From Cohnella cholangitidis (lineage in GTDB: Bacteria; Bacillota; Bacilli; Paenibacillales; Paenibacillaceae): DNA of 64,000 bases. The notes beneath the pieces were generated by a model, which worked only from the letters and a program-made list of their open reading frames with translations, did no database searches and was not told the origin of the DNA. The stretch lies in assembly GCF_014107495.1 (NCBI RefSeq), contig NZ_CP041969.1:6125501-6189500 (forward strand). Direction: 5' to 3'. Position numbers and translations under genes: made by a program. Each line of letters starts with the position of its first letter. The first letter of the stretch is position 1. Below, piece after piece: positions 25,742 to 34,613 of this stretch.

Positions 25742-26440
25742 ATGAACAACGAGAATATTTTGATCATAGAAGATGAAGACGCGATCGCGAGAATATTGCA
25801 GTTGGAGCTGGAACATGAAGGCTACGGCGTCGGACGTGCCGCGGATGGCCGCAAAGGCTTGGAGATGGCGAACACGGGAGAGTGGGATTTGGTGCTGCTC
25901 GACGTAATGCTGCCCGAATTGAACGGCATCGAAGTGCTGCGCAGACTACGGCAGAACGACGGGGCGGTGCCCGTCATTCTTCTGACCGCCAGAGATACCG
26001 TGCCGGATAAGGTGAGCGGTTTCGAGCACGGAGCGAATGATTATATTACGAAACCCTTTGCCATGGAGGAGCTGCTCGCAAGGGTACGGAATTTGTTGCG
26101 TATCTTCAAAGCGTCCCGAGAAGGGGAGAGCGAGGATATTCTCAAGATCGGGGATTTGTCCATCGAGCTCATAACCCGCAAAGTATACCGTAAGGACCAC
26201 TCGATCGAGCTTACGCCGCGCGAGTTCGAATTGCTGCTTTATCTGGCCAGGCATAAGAACGGGGAGAAGACCCGCGACGAAATTTTGTCCGACGTGTGGG
26301 GATACGAGTACATCGGAGATACGAACGTCGTAGACGTCTATATCCGTTATTTACGGCAAAAGATGGACAAGGGGTACCGTCATAAGCTGCTTCATACGGT
26401 ACGCGGAGTCGGTTATATGCTGAAGGAGCCCGATGCATGA
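25742..26440 (+). CDS. OmpR/PhoB-family response regulator
   Basis: Two-component regulator with an N-terminal receiver (acidic pair in EDED, phospho-acceptor D in LLDVMLPE, conserved T in LLTARD, K in YITKPF) and a C-terminal winged helix ending VRGVGYML. I start at ATG 25742, seven bases after GGGGTG; the GTG three codons earlier overlaps that site. It overlaps the histidine kinase gene by 4 bp. The closest known architecture is the YkoG/CssR group; target genes are not evident. Confidence 0.95.
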   Translation: MNNENILIIEDEDAIARILQLELEHEGYGVGRAADGRKGLEMANTGEWDLVLLDVMLPELNGIEVLRRLRQNDGAVPVILLTARDTVPDKVSGFEHGANDYITKPFAMEELLARVRNLLRIFKASREGESEDILKIGDLSIELITRKVYRKDHSIELTPREFELLLYLARHKNGEKTRDEILSDVWGYEYIGDTNVVDVYIRYLRQKMDKGYRHKLLHTVRGVGYMLKEPDA

Positions 26441-27791
26441 CCCTCAGATCCCGATTTACCTTATTTACGGTTTTCTGGCTCATTTTTATCCTGATTCTGT
26501 ATAACATATTCGTTTATTTTTTCGTCATTCGGGTAACGACGCGCGGCGAACTGCAATTGCTCACCAACAAAGCGGACCTGATCATCGAAACGCTTCGCAA
26601 ACAGGAAATGCGCGGTCTTGAAGACCCGAAGCTTCTAAGCGATATGTATAACTACAACGAGATGATCAGAATCGTTACCGGCGACGTGCGGGTTGTGAAT
26701 AAGGTCGGGACGGACGAAGAACTGTTGTCCATTCCGCCGCAAATGCAGGTGTACAACCTATCCGAGACGCGTCAAATTAACGGGCAACGGGTGCTGTTTT
26801 TGTCGATGCCTTTTTCGAAAAAGGACACCTGATCGGCACGGTCGAAGCTGCACGCCGGTTGACGGTTCTGGATAGTTATTTGCAAATACTGGTAGGCGCG
26901 TTAAGCGTCACGAGTATCGGAGCGATCGTATTCGCGATATTCGGAACGTACTGGTTCACCTCGCGATTGACCGGGCCAATCGGCCAGATGGTTCAGACGA
27001 TGAGGGAAATCGATCGAAGCGGAAAGCTGTATAGGGTTAAGTTGAACGGAAGGGAAGAATCGGTAGAGCTGCAGCAAATGGTGAGAGCTTTTAATCAAAT
27101 GATCGATCGATTAGATCGAACGATCGAACACCAGAAGCACTTCGTTGCCGACGCATCCCACGAATTGAAAACTCCGCTCACGGTTATTTCGAGCTATGCG
27201 GATATGCTAAAGCGCTGGGGAAGAGACAACGCAGAAGTCCGGGATGAAGCGATTGAAGCGATCTCAAGGGAAACCGAAAGGCTTCAGAACTTGATTCGAT
27301 CGATGCTTACTTTAGCGGAAGCCGAACAGGATGATTGGCTTAACGTTTCGCGGTTCGAAGTGACGACCGTCGTGCGGGAGCTCTCCGAGGTGCTAGGCAA
27401 GACGTTCCATCGGGAAATCCGCGTCCATTCCGATAACCATTCCGTTCATATGAAGGGCGATAAGGAAAAAATCAGGCAATTGCTGCTCATTCTGATCGAT
27501 AATGCGATCAAATACAGCAAGGAGCCGATCGATGTTCGCATTCGTACGCAGAAGAACGGGATCAAGCTGGAAGTGACAGATTACGGCATTGGCGTTCCGG
27601 AGAGCGAAATTCCTTATATGTTCGAGCGTTTCTACCGGGTGGACGAGGCTCGCCACCGTTCGACGGGAGGAAGCGGACTGGGGCTTTCGATCGCAAAGAA
27701 AATTATCGATATTCACGAAGGTAACGTAGAAGTATACAGTAAGCCTGGTAACGGGACTACGATTTCCATTCAATTGCCGCGTAAATTATAG
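26437..27791 (+). pseudogene. Sensor histidine kinase, split by a one-base frameshift
   Basis: Two consecutive frames together make one complete kinase. The first (26437-26832) holds a transmembrane helix and an extracellular sensor of about 110 residues. The second (open from the frameshift to 27791) holds the second helix, HAMP linker, HisKA with DASHELKTPL, and HATPase_c with the N box DNAIKYS, DYGIGVPE and GGSGLGLS. Adding one base to the AAAAA run at 26818-26822 (or the TTTTT run just before) joins them as PFSKKGHLIGTVEAAR. G AAA AAG is a weak slippery sequence, so programmed slippage is conceivable, but a missing base is simpler. It pairs with the preceding regulator. Confidence 0.88.
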
Positions 27792-27811
27792 TTTTAAACA
27801 AGGAAAGCATG

Positions 27812-27854
27812 AAAAAACCGGCAATTCGGATTTACCGAAATCTGCCGGTTTTTT
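27812..27854. terminator. Bidirectional terminator between histidine kinase and nlpC genes
   Basis: AAAAAACCGGCA and TGCCGGTTTTTT form a symmetrical stem, with CGG/CCG pairing inside, so it provides T-tracts on both strands. Confidence 0.92.
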
Positions 27855-27902
27855 AATGCAACTTTACGTGGATCGTAGACGTTATAAACAATAATAAGAG
27901 AA

Positions 27903-28391
27903 TTAGAGAACGCGACGCGCAGTCACGTAGTTCTTTTTCCAGTAGCTGGAGCTAAGCGAAGAGATCATAACGCCTGGTTTGCCGTAAGTGTGCAGCATTT
28001 TGTTACTGCCGACATAGACGCCGACGTGCCCGATTCGGGTGCCTGTACGAGAAGGGACTTTAAAGAAAACGAGATCGCCCTTCTTCAGATTGCTTTTGGC
28101 GACTTTATATCCGCGTTTGGCTTGCGAGCTGGATACGCGCGGAAGTTTAACTCCGTACTTGCCGTAAATATATTGCGTGAAGCTGGAACAATCGAAAGCG
28201 GAAGTCGAACCGGAAGGTGCACCGAACCGGTACTTTACTCCCATATATTTTTTGCCCAGCGATATGATTTTCTCCGCTTTAGTTGCCGCCGAAGCTTGGG
28301 GTGCTTGTGCCAAAGAAATTCCGGTAAACCCGATGACCGCGCAAAGGCTGACGCCGACTACCTTACGGACTAGTGTGTTTTTGATGCTCAT
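27903..28391 (-). CDS. Secreted NlpC/P60 cell-wall endopeptidase
   Basis: Exported peptidoglycan hydrolase that cleaves stem peptides. A Sec signal peptide with cleavage after ASA (about residue 35) precedes a single NlpC/P60 domain. The catalytic cysteine is C68 (FDCSSFTQ), the histidine H122 (GHVGVYVG), and H134 is the third polar residue. No SH3 or LysM attachment module is present. GGAGGGAAC lies before the ATG. The upstream region was checked for a c-di-AMP riboswitch, which often precedes such genes, and none was recognised. Confidence 0.95.
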   Translation of the reverse strand: MSIKNTLVRKVVGVSLCAVIGFTGISLAQAPQASAATKAEKIISLGKKYMGVKYRFGAPSGSTSAFDCSSFTQYIYGKYGVKLPRVSSSQAKRGYKVAKSNLKKGDLVFFKVPSRTGTRIGHVGVYVGSNKMLHTYGKPGVMISSLSSSYWKKNYVTARRVL

Positions 28392-28600
28392 GTTGTTGTT
28401 CCCTCCATGTAATCGTGTGCAGTTGCTATGGACCTGAGTATATCAGACTATAAGTCCCCTAATGATTCCCAAGGAGAGAATAAGAGCGAGCACAAGAACG
28501 GTTTGAACCGCTTTCTTAGAAAACGATGAGAATTCTCTCATATGTATCGCTTATTTGCCTGGTTCAAGTAATTCCGCGTTTATACTAATAGCAATGCAAC

Positions 28601-28628
28601 TTGCCCCTTATTAATGAATTCCTATAAT
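28601..28628 (+). promoter_or_regulatory. Promoter of the GNAT gene pair
   Basis: TTGCCC (28601-28606) and TATAAT (28623-28628) are 16 bp apart. Transcription would begin near 28635, which leaves no room for a ribosome binding site before the ATG at 28642 and supports the TTG start at 28696. The rest of the gap 28392-28600 shows only a small GGTT/AACC hairpin near 28490 and no gene. Confidence 0.7.
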
Positions 28629-28695
28629 ATAGGAAGTGAGTATGGGGTATTTAGTCATGTTTCCAAACGGAGTTCAGGGGACGGGAGGTGTCTTT

Positions 28696-29352
28696 TTGCT
28701 TAAGCAGCTAAGAGTATCGGACGGAAATCGCATGCATCCGGTAACGATAAGAAACTATGAAAGGGGGGATTTCGCGAAATTGATCTCTCTGCAAGCTCTC
28801 TGCTTTCCTCCGCCGTTTCCTTCGGAGCTATGGTGGAACGAAGAGCAGTTAAGCGAGCATGTGACCCGATTTCCCGAAGGAGCGCTATGCGCCGAGCTTG
28901 AAGGCGAGATCGTGGGATCCATGACCGCGCTGCGGATAACGTTAGACGATCGGCATACTCACGATTGGGCTTCCGTAACCGATGAAGGCTACATAAGAAA
29001 TCATGAGCCCACTGGCGATACCCTTTACGTCGTAGACATTTGCGTTGCGCCCGGCTATCGAAAGCTAGGGCTCGGCAAGTGGTTAATGCAATCGATGTAC
29101 GAGACTGTCGTGCATCTAGGCTGCAACCGTTTGCTGGGAGGCGGACGGATGCCCGGTTATCACCTTCATGCGGGCAAGTTAACGCCACAGCAGTATGTGG
29201 ATGAAGTAACAACCGGGGGAAAGTACGATCCCGTATTAACTTTCTTGTTAAATTGCGGGAGGTTGCCCGTCGGCATTATTCCCGATTATTTAGACGACGA
29301 ACAATCCGCTCACTATGCAGCGTTGATGGAATGGCGAAACCCTTTCAAATGA
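28696..29352 (+). CDS. GNAT family N-acetyltransferase
   Basis: Acetyl-CoA dependent acyltransferase with the GNAT core. Motif A is readable as DICVAPGYRKLGLGKWLM. The N-terminal region NYERGDFAKLISLQALCFPPPFP matches a group of Bacillales acetyltransferases with unknown substrate. I choose TTG 28696 because GGGAGGTG lies five bases upstream; the frame is open further up to 28636, but that start would fall at the transcription start. It is followed by a second GNAT-like gene 47 bp later. Confidence 0.85.
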   Translation: MLKQLRVSDGNRMHPVTIRNYERGDFAKLISLQALCFPPPFPSELWWNEEQLSEHVTRFPEGALCAELEGEIVGSMTALRITLDDRHTHDWASVTDEGYIRNHEPTGDTLYVVDICVAPGYRKLGLGKWLMQSMYETVVHLGCNRLLGGGRMPGYHLHAGKLTPQQYVDEVTTGGKYDPVLTFLLNCGRLPVGIIPDYLDDEQSAHYAALMEWRNPFK

Positions 29353-29399
29353 GAGTTCAAAAGTCAGGTTTTCAGCACAACCCCTAAGAAGGAGCGAGA

Positions 29400-30074
29400 A
29401 TGATGGAATATATACGCGTAAGATCAATCGAGGAACCTCATTTTGCCGCGATGCACCGTTTGATGAGTTCGATTTTCCCTGCGGAGGAAGTGCTGGAATT
29501 CGATCTATGGAAGGAACCGATAGAAGATCCGGATATTCACGTATACGTAGCGCTTCATGAGGGCAACGTCGTAGGAGCTACGGAATACCGCTATTATCCG
29601 GATCTCCGCGTAGCGATGACCGACTTTACGATCATCGGCGTGATGGGACTCGGCATCGGACGATTCTTATACGTGCAGCGCGCTCAGGATCTAGAGCGCC
29701 TTCAACGCGAGAGCGGTACGTCTTCGATTGGAATGTTCGCTGAAATTTATAGGCCGCATGCCGTATCGTCGTTCAAATTCGGCAATGTGCTTCCGATGCA
29801 TCCCGCGGTAAGAAGAGAAGTGCTGTCGCATATCGGATACGAGAAACTCGATTTCGCTTACGTGCATCCTTCGTGGGATCATGAAGGCAAGGCGGTTACG
29901 GAGCTTGACCTAGGCTTTTTGCCGACGGACGAGACAATGCGGACGTTGCCGGCCGCACTCATCGTGCGGTTCCTTACTACTTACTACACCGCTCTTCCGA
30001 ATAAGCCGCAGGAATGGTTGGAGATGATAAGGCGGCTCGAGGACCGTACCGAGATCGATCTTCTGCCGCTTTAG
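29400..30074 (+). CDS. GNAT-like acetyltransferase domain protein
   Basis: A 224-residue cytoplasmic protein with an N-terminal GNAT-like half (MHRLMSSIFPAEEVLEFDLW, then HVYVALHEGNVVGATEY) and a C-terminal half that is less typical. The acetyl-CoA loop reads IGVMGLGIGRFLY, which is similar to the usual R/Q-x-x-G-x-G/A but lacks the first Arg. Substrate unknown. AAGGAG precedes the ATG, and the gene probably shares a transcript with the preceding acetyltransferase. It ends one base from the convergent gerC gene. Confidence 0.75.
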   Translation: MMEYIRVRSIEEPHFAAMHRLMSSIFPAEEVLEFDLWKEPIEDPDIHVYVALHEGNVVGATEYRYYPDLRVAMTDFTIIGVMGLGIGRFLYVQRAQDLERLQRESGTSSIGMFAEIYRPHAVSSFKFGNVLPMHPAVRREVLSHIGYEKLDFAYVHPSWDHEGKAVTELDLGFLPTDETMRTLPAALIVRFLTTYYTALPNKPQEWLEMIRRLEDRTEIDLLPL

Positions 30075-30075
30075 G

Positions 30076-31230
30076 TTAACGGCGGTGGATTTTTCCTTTA
30101 TATTTGCCTGAATGGATGATTTGCAAGTCAAACTTGATCGATTGGATATCCGGGACGTCCTCGACGTCCCGGATATATTTTTTCCAAACCGAGTGATGAT
30201 ATTTATAAATAGGATAACCCAGATTCAGCACGTCGGCATTAAACTCTCGTCCGGAATCGTAGGTCAAACGGATGTTTTTCTCGATATGTTCCATAATTCG
30301 TGCTCTCATTTCGTCCTGCGACATGTTTTCCAGCATCTCATCCAGAAAAGCTTTAAGTTTGACCTCGATCTTGTAGGATAGTTTGCCGTTGTCAATGGAA
30401 TACCGGACTTTGATTTTTTGCGTATGGACCACGAAGGTGATGATCGGTTTGTTATTCTCTAAGAGGATGAGCGGCGCCCGTCTCATATTTTTGTCCAGAT
30501 ACTGTTTGCCTTGCAATCGTTCGGTATCGAGTTCGCCCGACCACTTTTCCTTGCCGAAAAAATACATGCCGGACATCTTTAATTCCCGCAGCGTTTTACC
30601 GCCTTCCTTCCAGTTGGATTTATCGGTTGAAAGGATGGGGATCATGGCGGTTTTTCCTTTTTCGTAAAAGTCGGCCAGGAATCGGTTAAGATAGATCGGT
30701 TTTATGAAGGAAGACTGCTTATAGGTTTCGAGCGGCTTCATGAGGATGGAGTCGTATGCGGATAAGTTGAAATAGGGGTGGTTGAACAGAAACTTATCCA
30801 TCGGCTCCTCCGTTCCGAACACCCATAAATTATAACGGATTTCACGATATCGGTTGACCAGATCCGTTAGATCCACCAACCCTATTTTTTGCAACGCTTT
30901 TTTGGAAAGGACAAGCGTTTTGATATGACCGTAATAGATGGGGATTTGTTCGGTTTCATAGAGCTGGAACAACGCATCGCCGATCGAAATGCCTTTTCCG
31001 ATTCCGATGACTTGCGTCTGTTTGCTTGCGGAAGGGGTTCCTTCTCTTTTGGCTATAGCGGAGAAGTCTGTCGATTGCAAGTACACGACGAATTGATTTT
31101 TGTCGTAATCGATGCCTAATGTCGTTAAATAATTCATGCGGTCGATATTTTTAAAATCCCAGCATCCCGTAAGCAAGCTTGCGATTAGACATACGGCCAG
31201 CAGCGTGCGGACCAGTTTAATCCTCTTCAA
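30076..31230 (-). CDS. Germinant receptor subunit C, Ger(x)C lipoprotein
   Basis: Lipoprotein component of a GerA-type spore germination receptor located in the spore inner membrane. The signal peptide ends in the lipobox LLTGC with the lipidated C23, followed by WDFKNIDRMN as in the family. The 384-residue length is usual. It is the last gene of a B-A-C operon. A perfect 14-bp hairpin with a T-run on the opposite strand lies inside the 3' coding region, where the codons for YIRDVEDVPDI read the stem. Confidence 0.93.
   Translation of the reverse strand: MKRIKLVRTLLAVCLIASLLTGCWDFKNIDRMNYLTTLGIDYDKNQFVVYLQSTDFSAIAKREGTPSASKQTQVIGIGKGISIGDALFQLYETEQIPIYYGHIKTLVLSKKALQKIGLVDLTDLVNRYREIRYNLWVFGTEEPMDKFLFNHPYFNLSAYDSILMKPLETYKQSSFIKPIYLNRFLADFYEKGKTAMIPILSTDKSNWKEGGKTLRELKMSGMYFFGKEKWSGELDTERLQGKQYLDKNMRRAPLILLENNKPIITFVVHTQKIKVRYSIDNGKLSYKIEVKLKAFLDEMLENMSQDEMRARIMEHIEKNIRLTYDSGREFNADVLNLGYPIYKYHHSVWKKYIRDVEDVPDIQSIKFDLQIIHSGKYKGKIHRR
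30146..30183 (+). terminator. Terminator for the GNAT genes, embedded in gerC coding sequence
   Basis: A perfect 14-bp stem (30146-30159 with 30063-like partner at 30163-30176) around a three-base loop is followed by ATTTTTT on the plus strand. It lies 72 bp beyond the GNAT stop codon, inside the convergent gerC gene. Confidence 0.85.
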
Positions 31231-31245
31231 ATTCGGCTCATTCCT

Positions 31246-32676
31246 TTACGGCTTCTTGTTGAGATATTTCGGCACGAAGGATTTTAATTTCCGAGGGTAA
31301 TTGAGGATGGATCTTCCGATGTCTTTTAGCGAGACCGGCGCGAACGGAGCGATATACGAGACGCCATATGAAGACAATCCAGACAAATAGACGATAACAA
31401 CAATAACGGAGATCATGAAACCGTACATGCCAAGCAAAGAAGACAAAAAGACGGCCGCATACCTGATGATACTCACGGAGCCCGATAACGTTTGACTGAT
31501 TAAAGTCGAACCGGAAACGATGGAAATGGCAGCTATGACGACCATCGACGGTGAGGTCAGGCCGGCGCGTATCGCCGCTTCTCCAATAATCAGCCCTCCA
31601 ACGACCGTTAACGTTTGTCCGATCATCGAGGGAAGCCGGTAGCCGGCTTCCTTGAAGGTCTCCAATAAGGTCAGCACAAGAAACATTTCCATCGGGGTAC
31701 TGAACGGAACGCCGAATCTCGTGTTCACGATAGTAGCCAGCAGAGGAAACGGTATTTGATCCTGATGGTAACCCGTTAACGCGATATAGAAGGACGGAAG
31801 GAACATCGCTACCAGAAGGCTCAGCAAGCGCAACAATTGTCCGAAAGAGGAGGAAATGTAATTGAAATGATTATCCTCCGGCGTTTTCAGCAGCATCGTT
31901 AAGGTTGCAGGTCCGATCATCGCCCCTGGAACGCCGTCGATTAACAAGGCGAAGCGGCCTCTAAGTACGCAGCTGGTTAGAAAATCGGGCCGTCCCGTGT
32001 AGATCGATAACGGAAAAAGGCTATACGGATGATCCGAAATCCTTTCCTCGAGCTGCGTAGCGCTATTTAATTCCTCTATTTGATCCGATAATTCGCGTAA
32101 TCTGACGCGAATGTCGTTCAAAAGGCCGGGATTGATTTTGTCGGTATCATAGACGATGCTGACCCGCGTACGGGTCTTGGTTCCGACCCTCATCGTTTCT
32201 ATGGCAACCGTATTAACGGGCAGCCGTCTTCTGATCAACGCTAAGTTCGTGTCAACCGATTCTACAAAACCGTCCTTAGGTCCTCGAATAGATACTTCGA
32301 TATTCGTTTCTTCCGTCTGGCGAACCGGAATTTGCGGAGAGCAATACGCGAACATGGCGGATAGGTGCGAAATCTCGATCACGATCGTTCCCTTGAAAAG
32401 CAGGTCATCGCATATGCCGACAGTCATATTATCCAAGCGTTCGATTTGGATCGCGGCGAATTTTTCGATCTCTTCGAACGTATTCATTTCATCGCGGCTG
32501 TACAGTCTCTTGAATTCGGGAAGCAAGTTACGGTTGATCATCTTTTCGTCGCATAACGTTTTACAATACAGCAGGGTTATGTTAGAACGGATGCCCAATG
32601 GAATCGAGCTATATCTTACGTCGGCGCAATGCGCATAAGCATCGACCAACGTCTGCATAGGTTTCGATAGGCTCAT
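31246..32676 (-). CDS. Germinant receptor subunit A (GerA family)
   Basis: Membrane subunit of the spore germinant receptor. The first 240 residues form the soluble N-terminal region (SVSIV-type repeats of the GerA domain), followed by about five transmembrane helices; PFPLLATIVNTRFGVPFSTPMEMFLVL is represented by short family motifs FGVPF and EMFLVL. The C-terminal cytoplasmic tail is basic. Length (476) is normal. Its start overlaps the gerB gene by 4 bp, and gerC begins 15 bp after it. The ligand cannot be deduced. Confidence 0.95.
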   Translation of the reverse strand: MSLSKPMQTLVDAYAHCADVRYSSIPLGIRSNITLLYCKTLCDEKMINRNLLPEFKRLYSRDEMNTFEEIEKFAAIQIERLDNMTVGICDDLLFKGTIVIEISHLSAMFAYCSPQIPVRQTEETNIEVSIRGPKDGFVESVDTNLALIRRRLPVNTVAIETMRVGTKTRTRVSIVYDTDKINPGLLNDIRVRLRELSDQIEELNSATQLEERISDHPYSLFPLSIYTGRPDFLTSCVLRGRFALLIDGVPGAMIGPATLTMLLKTPEDNHFNYISSSFGQLLRLLSLLVAMFLPSFYIALTGYHQDQIPFPLLATIVNTRFGVPFSTPMEMFLVLTLLETFKEAGYRLPSMIGQTLTVVGGLIIGEAAIRAGLTSPSMVVIAAISIVSGSTLISQTLSGSVSIIRYAAVFLSSLLGMYGFMISVIVVIVYLSGLSSYGVSYIAPFAPVSLKDIGRSILNYPRKLKSFVPKYLNKKP

Positions 32677-33785
32677 GACGGATTCACCCGCTTGGATTTA
32701 TTCGGCAATGCAATTAATAAGTAGAGAACGGCCGTAAACGACAGCATCGCATAAAAGCATAAAGGGAAGTAGAATCTACTGAGCAAGTCAACGAATGTAA
32801 TGTCCCCGACGGGGAAAAGAATCATGCAAAATACGAGCAATGAGGCTATGGGCAGAACGAGTTTCTTCGTGCCGCAGACCTCGGTTATCAACAGGAAAGT
32901 AAAGCTTAACCGGACGAACGCACCGCTGACCCATTGAAAGATCGACAGAAAATCAAGATGCTCGAGGAAGTCGCCGATCTTAACGAGCCGCCATTCTTCG
33001 AACGCGGGATACCTTTGCAGAGCGCTTTCTTCCGGCCCGAACTCCGCTATTCCCCCAATCAACGGGCCCAAAGTGAGTCCCGAGAGCAAGAAGGCGATCA
33101 GAAGAATATGCCGTTTTTGAATCGGGGTTGAAATTCGGTGCTGAACGAATAACAATAAGAGAATCTCGACTAAACCGGTTCCCGGATAGGATACTCCTCT
33201 CCCAACGGAGGCGTATCCCTCTTCGAATACAGGAAATAGAAGACTGTAGTCCTTATGAGGAATGTTGGCGACCATGACGAATTCTCCGAAAAGGACGATA
33301 AACGGAAATAAGATCGCGGCGGAATAGGCAACCGACCGTAAACCTTTGGAAGCCGTAAACATAGCCAGTATGATGAATGATGCGGCAATGACCAGAGGCG
33401 GTGTTTGCGGTAAATAGGAGGCATTCGTCCAAGTCGTTAAGTCTTTGCCCGTTATGGCGGCTGAAAGAACGAGGTAAACCGATAGGGTGCAAGCGATCCA
33501 ACGGGATAGCCATTTGCCGTAACGCGATTCGATTTCATTCAGATAGGACCGTTGATTCGTCAGTTTGGAGATTTGGGCTACTATCAGGAAGAAAGGGATT
33601 AGAACGACAAAAGTTACGATCGTCGAGATCCATGAATCCCTTCCGGATGCATCCAACAACAAAGGGATGACGAGAACGTGATTCATCATTCCGATAGAAA
33701 GGATAAGAACCATGCTGATCTGGAGCAGGGAGAAGGTTTGGTTTTTCAACAGCATTAACTCCTTGGACGGTGTGGCATGCTTCAT
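32673..33785 (-). CDS. Germinant receptor subunit B (GerB permease family)
   Basis: Ten-helix membrane protein of the APC-like GerB family, believed to bind the germinant. From the ATG at 33785 the protein begins MKHATPSKELMLLKNQTFSL and has 370 residues, typical for the family. AGGAAA lies about ten bases before it; the frame is open further upstream to 33980, but that part would lie within the divergent PhnP-like gene. It is the first gene of the operon, giving the less common order B-A-C. Confidence 0.93.
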   Translation of the reverse strand: MKHATPSKELMLLKNQTFSLLQISMVLILSIGMMNHVLVIPLLLDASGRDSWISTIVTFVVLIPFFLIVAQISKLTNQRSYLNEIESRYGKWLSRWIACTLSVYLVLSAAITGKDLTTWTNASYLPQTPPLVIAASFIILAMFTASKGLRSVAYSAAILFPFIVLFGEFVMVANIPHKDYSLLFPVFEEGYASVGRGVSYPGTGLVEILLLLFVQHRISTPIQKRHILLIAFLLSGLTLGPLIGGIAEFGPEESALQRYPAFEEWRLVKIGDFLEHLDFLSIFQWVSGAFVRLSFTFLLITEVCGTKKLVLPIASLLVFCMILFPVGDITFVDLLSRFYFPLCFYAMLSFTAVLYLLIALPNKSKRVNPS

Positions 33786-33839
33786 GTAAATCGTTTCCTG
33801 CTCCCCCGTAAAATATACGAATAAGTAAGGAGAACGCAG

Positions 33840-34613
33840 ATGAGAATTACGTTTATAGGAACTGGAGATTCCATGGGGACGCCAAGAGTTTATTGCGATT
33901 GCGCGGTATGCGCTGAAGCGCGCGCGACGGGGGAAAACCGCCGCCTTCGATCCTCGCTTCTGCTCGAGGCCGAGGGACAATCGCCGTTATTGCTGGACTG
34001 CGGACCGGATTGGAGAGCTCAGATGGAAGGGCTCGGCCTTAGAATGATATCTCAAGGCCTGCTCACGCATGCGCATTTCGACCACATCGGCGGATTGACG
34101 GAATGGGCGGATAGTTGCAGATGGACGGAAAAAAAGGCGCGACTGTTCGCTCCGCAAGAAGTATTCGCCGAAATACGCTCGCGATTCCCGTGGATCGAGC
34201 GTCAGCTTACGATGGAAGATAATGATCAAGGAATGGCCTACGGACAATGGCGGATCGCCCCATGGAAAGTGAATCACGGAAAAAACGGGTACTCTTATGC
34301 TTATCATTTCGAGAACGCGATGACGGGAGTTAAGTGGGCCTATTGCTCGGATGCGATTAATTTGACGGCACGCCAAAAAGCGCCGTTAGCGGGGTTGTCG
34401 CTATTGGTACTCGGGACAAGCTATGCGAAAGAACCGTTTCCGATGGATACGCGATCCGTTTACGATATGGCGGAAGCTTTGCGACTCGCCGAGGAAGTAA
34501 AGCCGGGCAAGCTCGTTTTCACGCATCTCTCGCATGACGTGGACGTTCGCAAGGATTACGGATTGCCTAAAGGCGTAATGCTCGCTTCAACAGGGTTAAG
34601 CCTGACCGTTTAG
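33840..34613 (+). CDS. PhnP-like metallo-beta-lactamase-fold hydrolase
   Basis: MBL-fold hydrolase resembling PhnP, which opens phosphoribosyl 1,2-cyclic phosphate. The metal motif THAHFDH gives H77, H79, D81 and H82, further ligands are H143-like in VNHGKN and D in YCSDA, and the PhnP-specific CDCAVC cluster (about residues 19-24) is present. No C-P lyase genes are nearby, so it may act on another cyclic phosphodiester or nucleic-acid substrate. It diverges from the ger operon and its last 4 bp overlap the end of the convergent thiN. Confidence 0.88.
   Translation: MRITFIGTGDSMGTPRVYCDCAVCAEARATGENRRLRSSLLLEAEGQSPLLLDCGPDWRAQMEGLGLRMISQGLLTHAHFDHIGGLTEWADSCRWTEKKARLFAPQEVFAEIRSRFPWIERQLTMEDNDQGMAYGQWRIAPWKVNHGKNGYSYAYHFENAMTGVKWAYCSDAINLTARQKAPLAGLSLLVLGTSYAKEPFPMDTRSVYDMAEALRLAEEVKPGKLVFTHLSHDVDVRKDYGLPKGVMLASTGLSLTV

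Noticed and set aside
28392-28640. c-di-AMP riboswitch before the NlpC/P60 gene
   Set aside because: The typical GGGGAACC and GCCTTGGGG-like elements are not recognisable on the minus strand.
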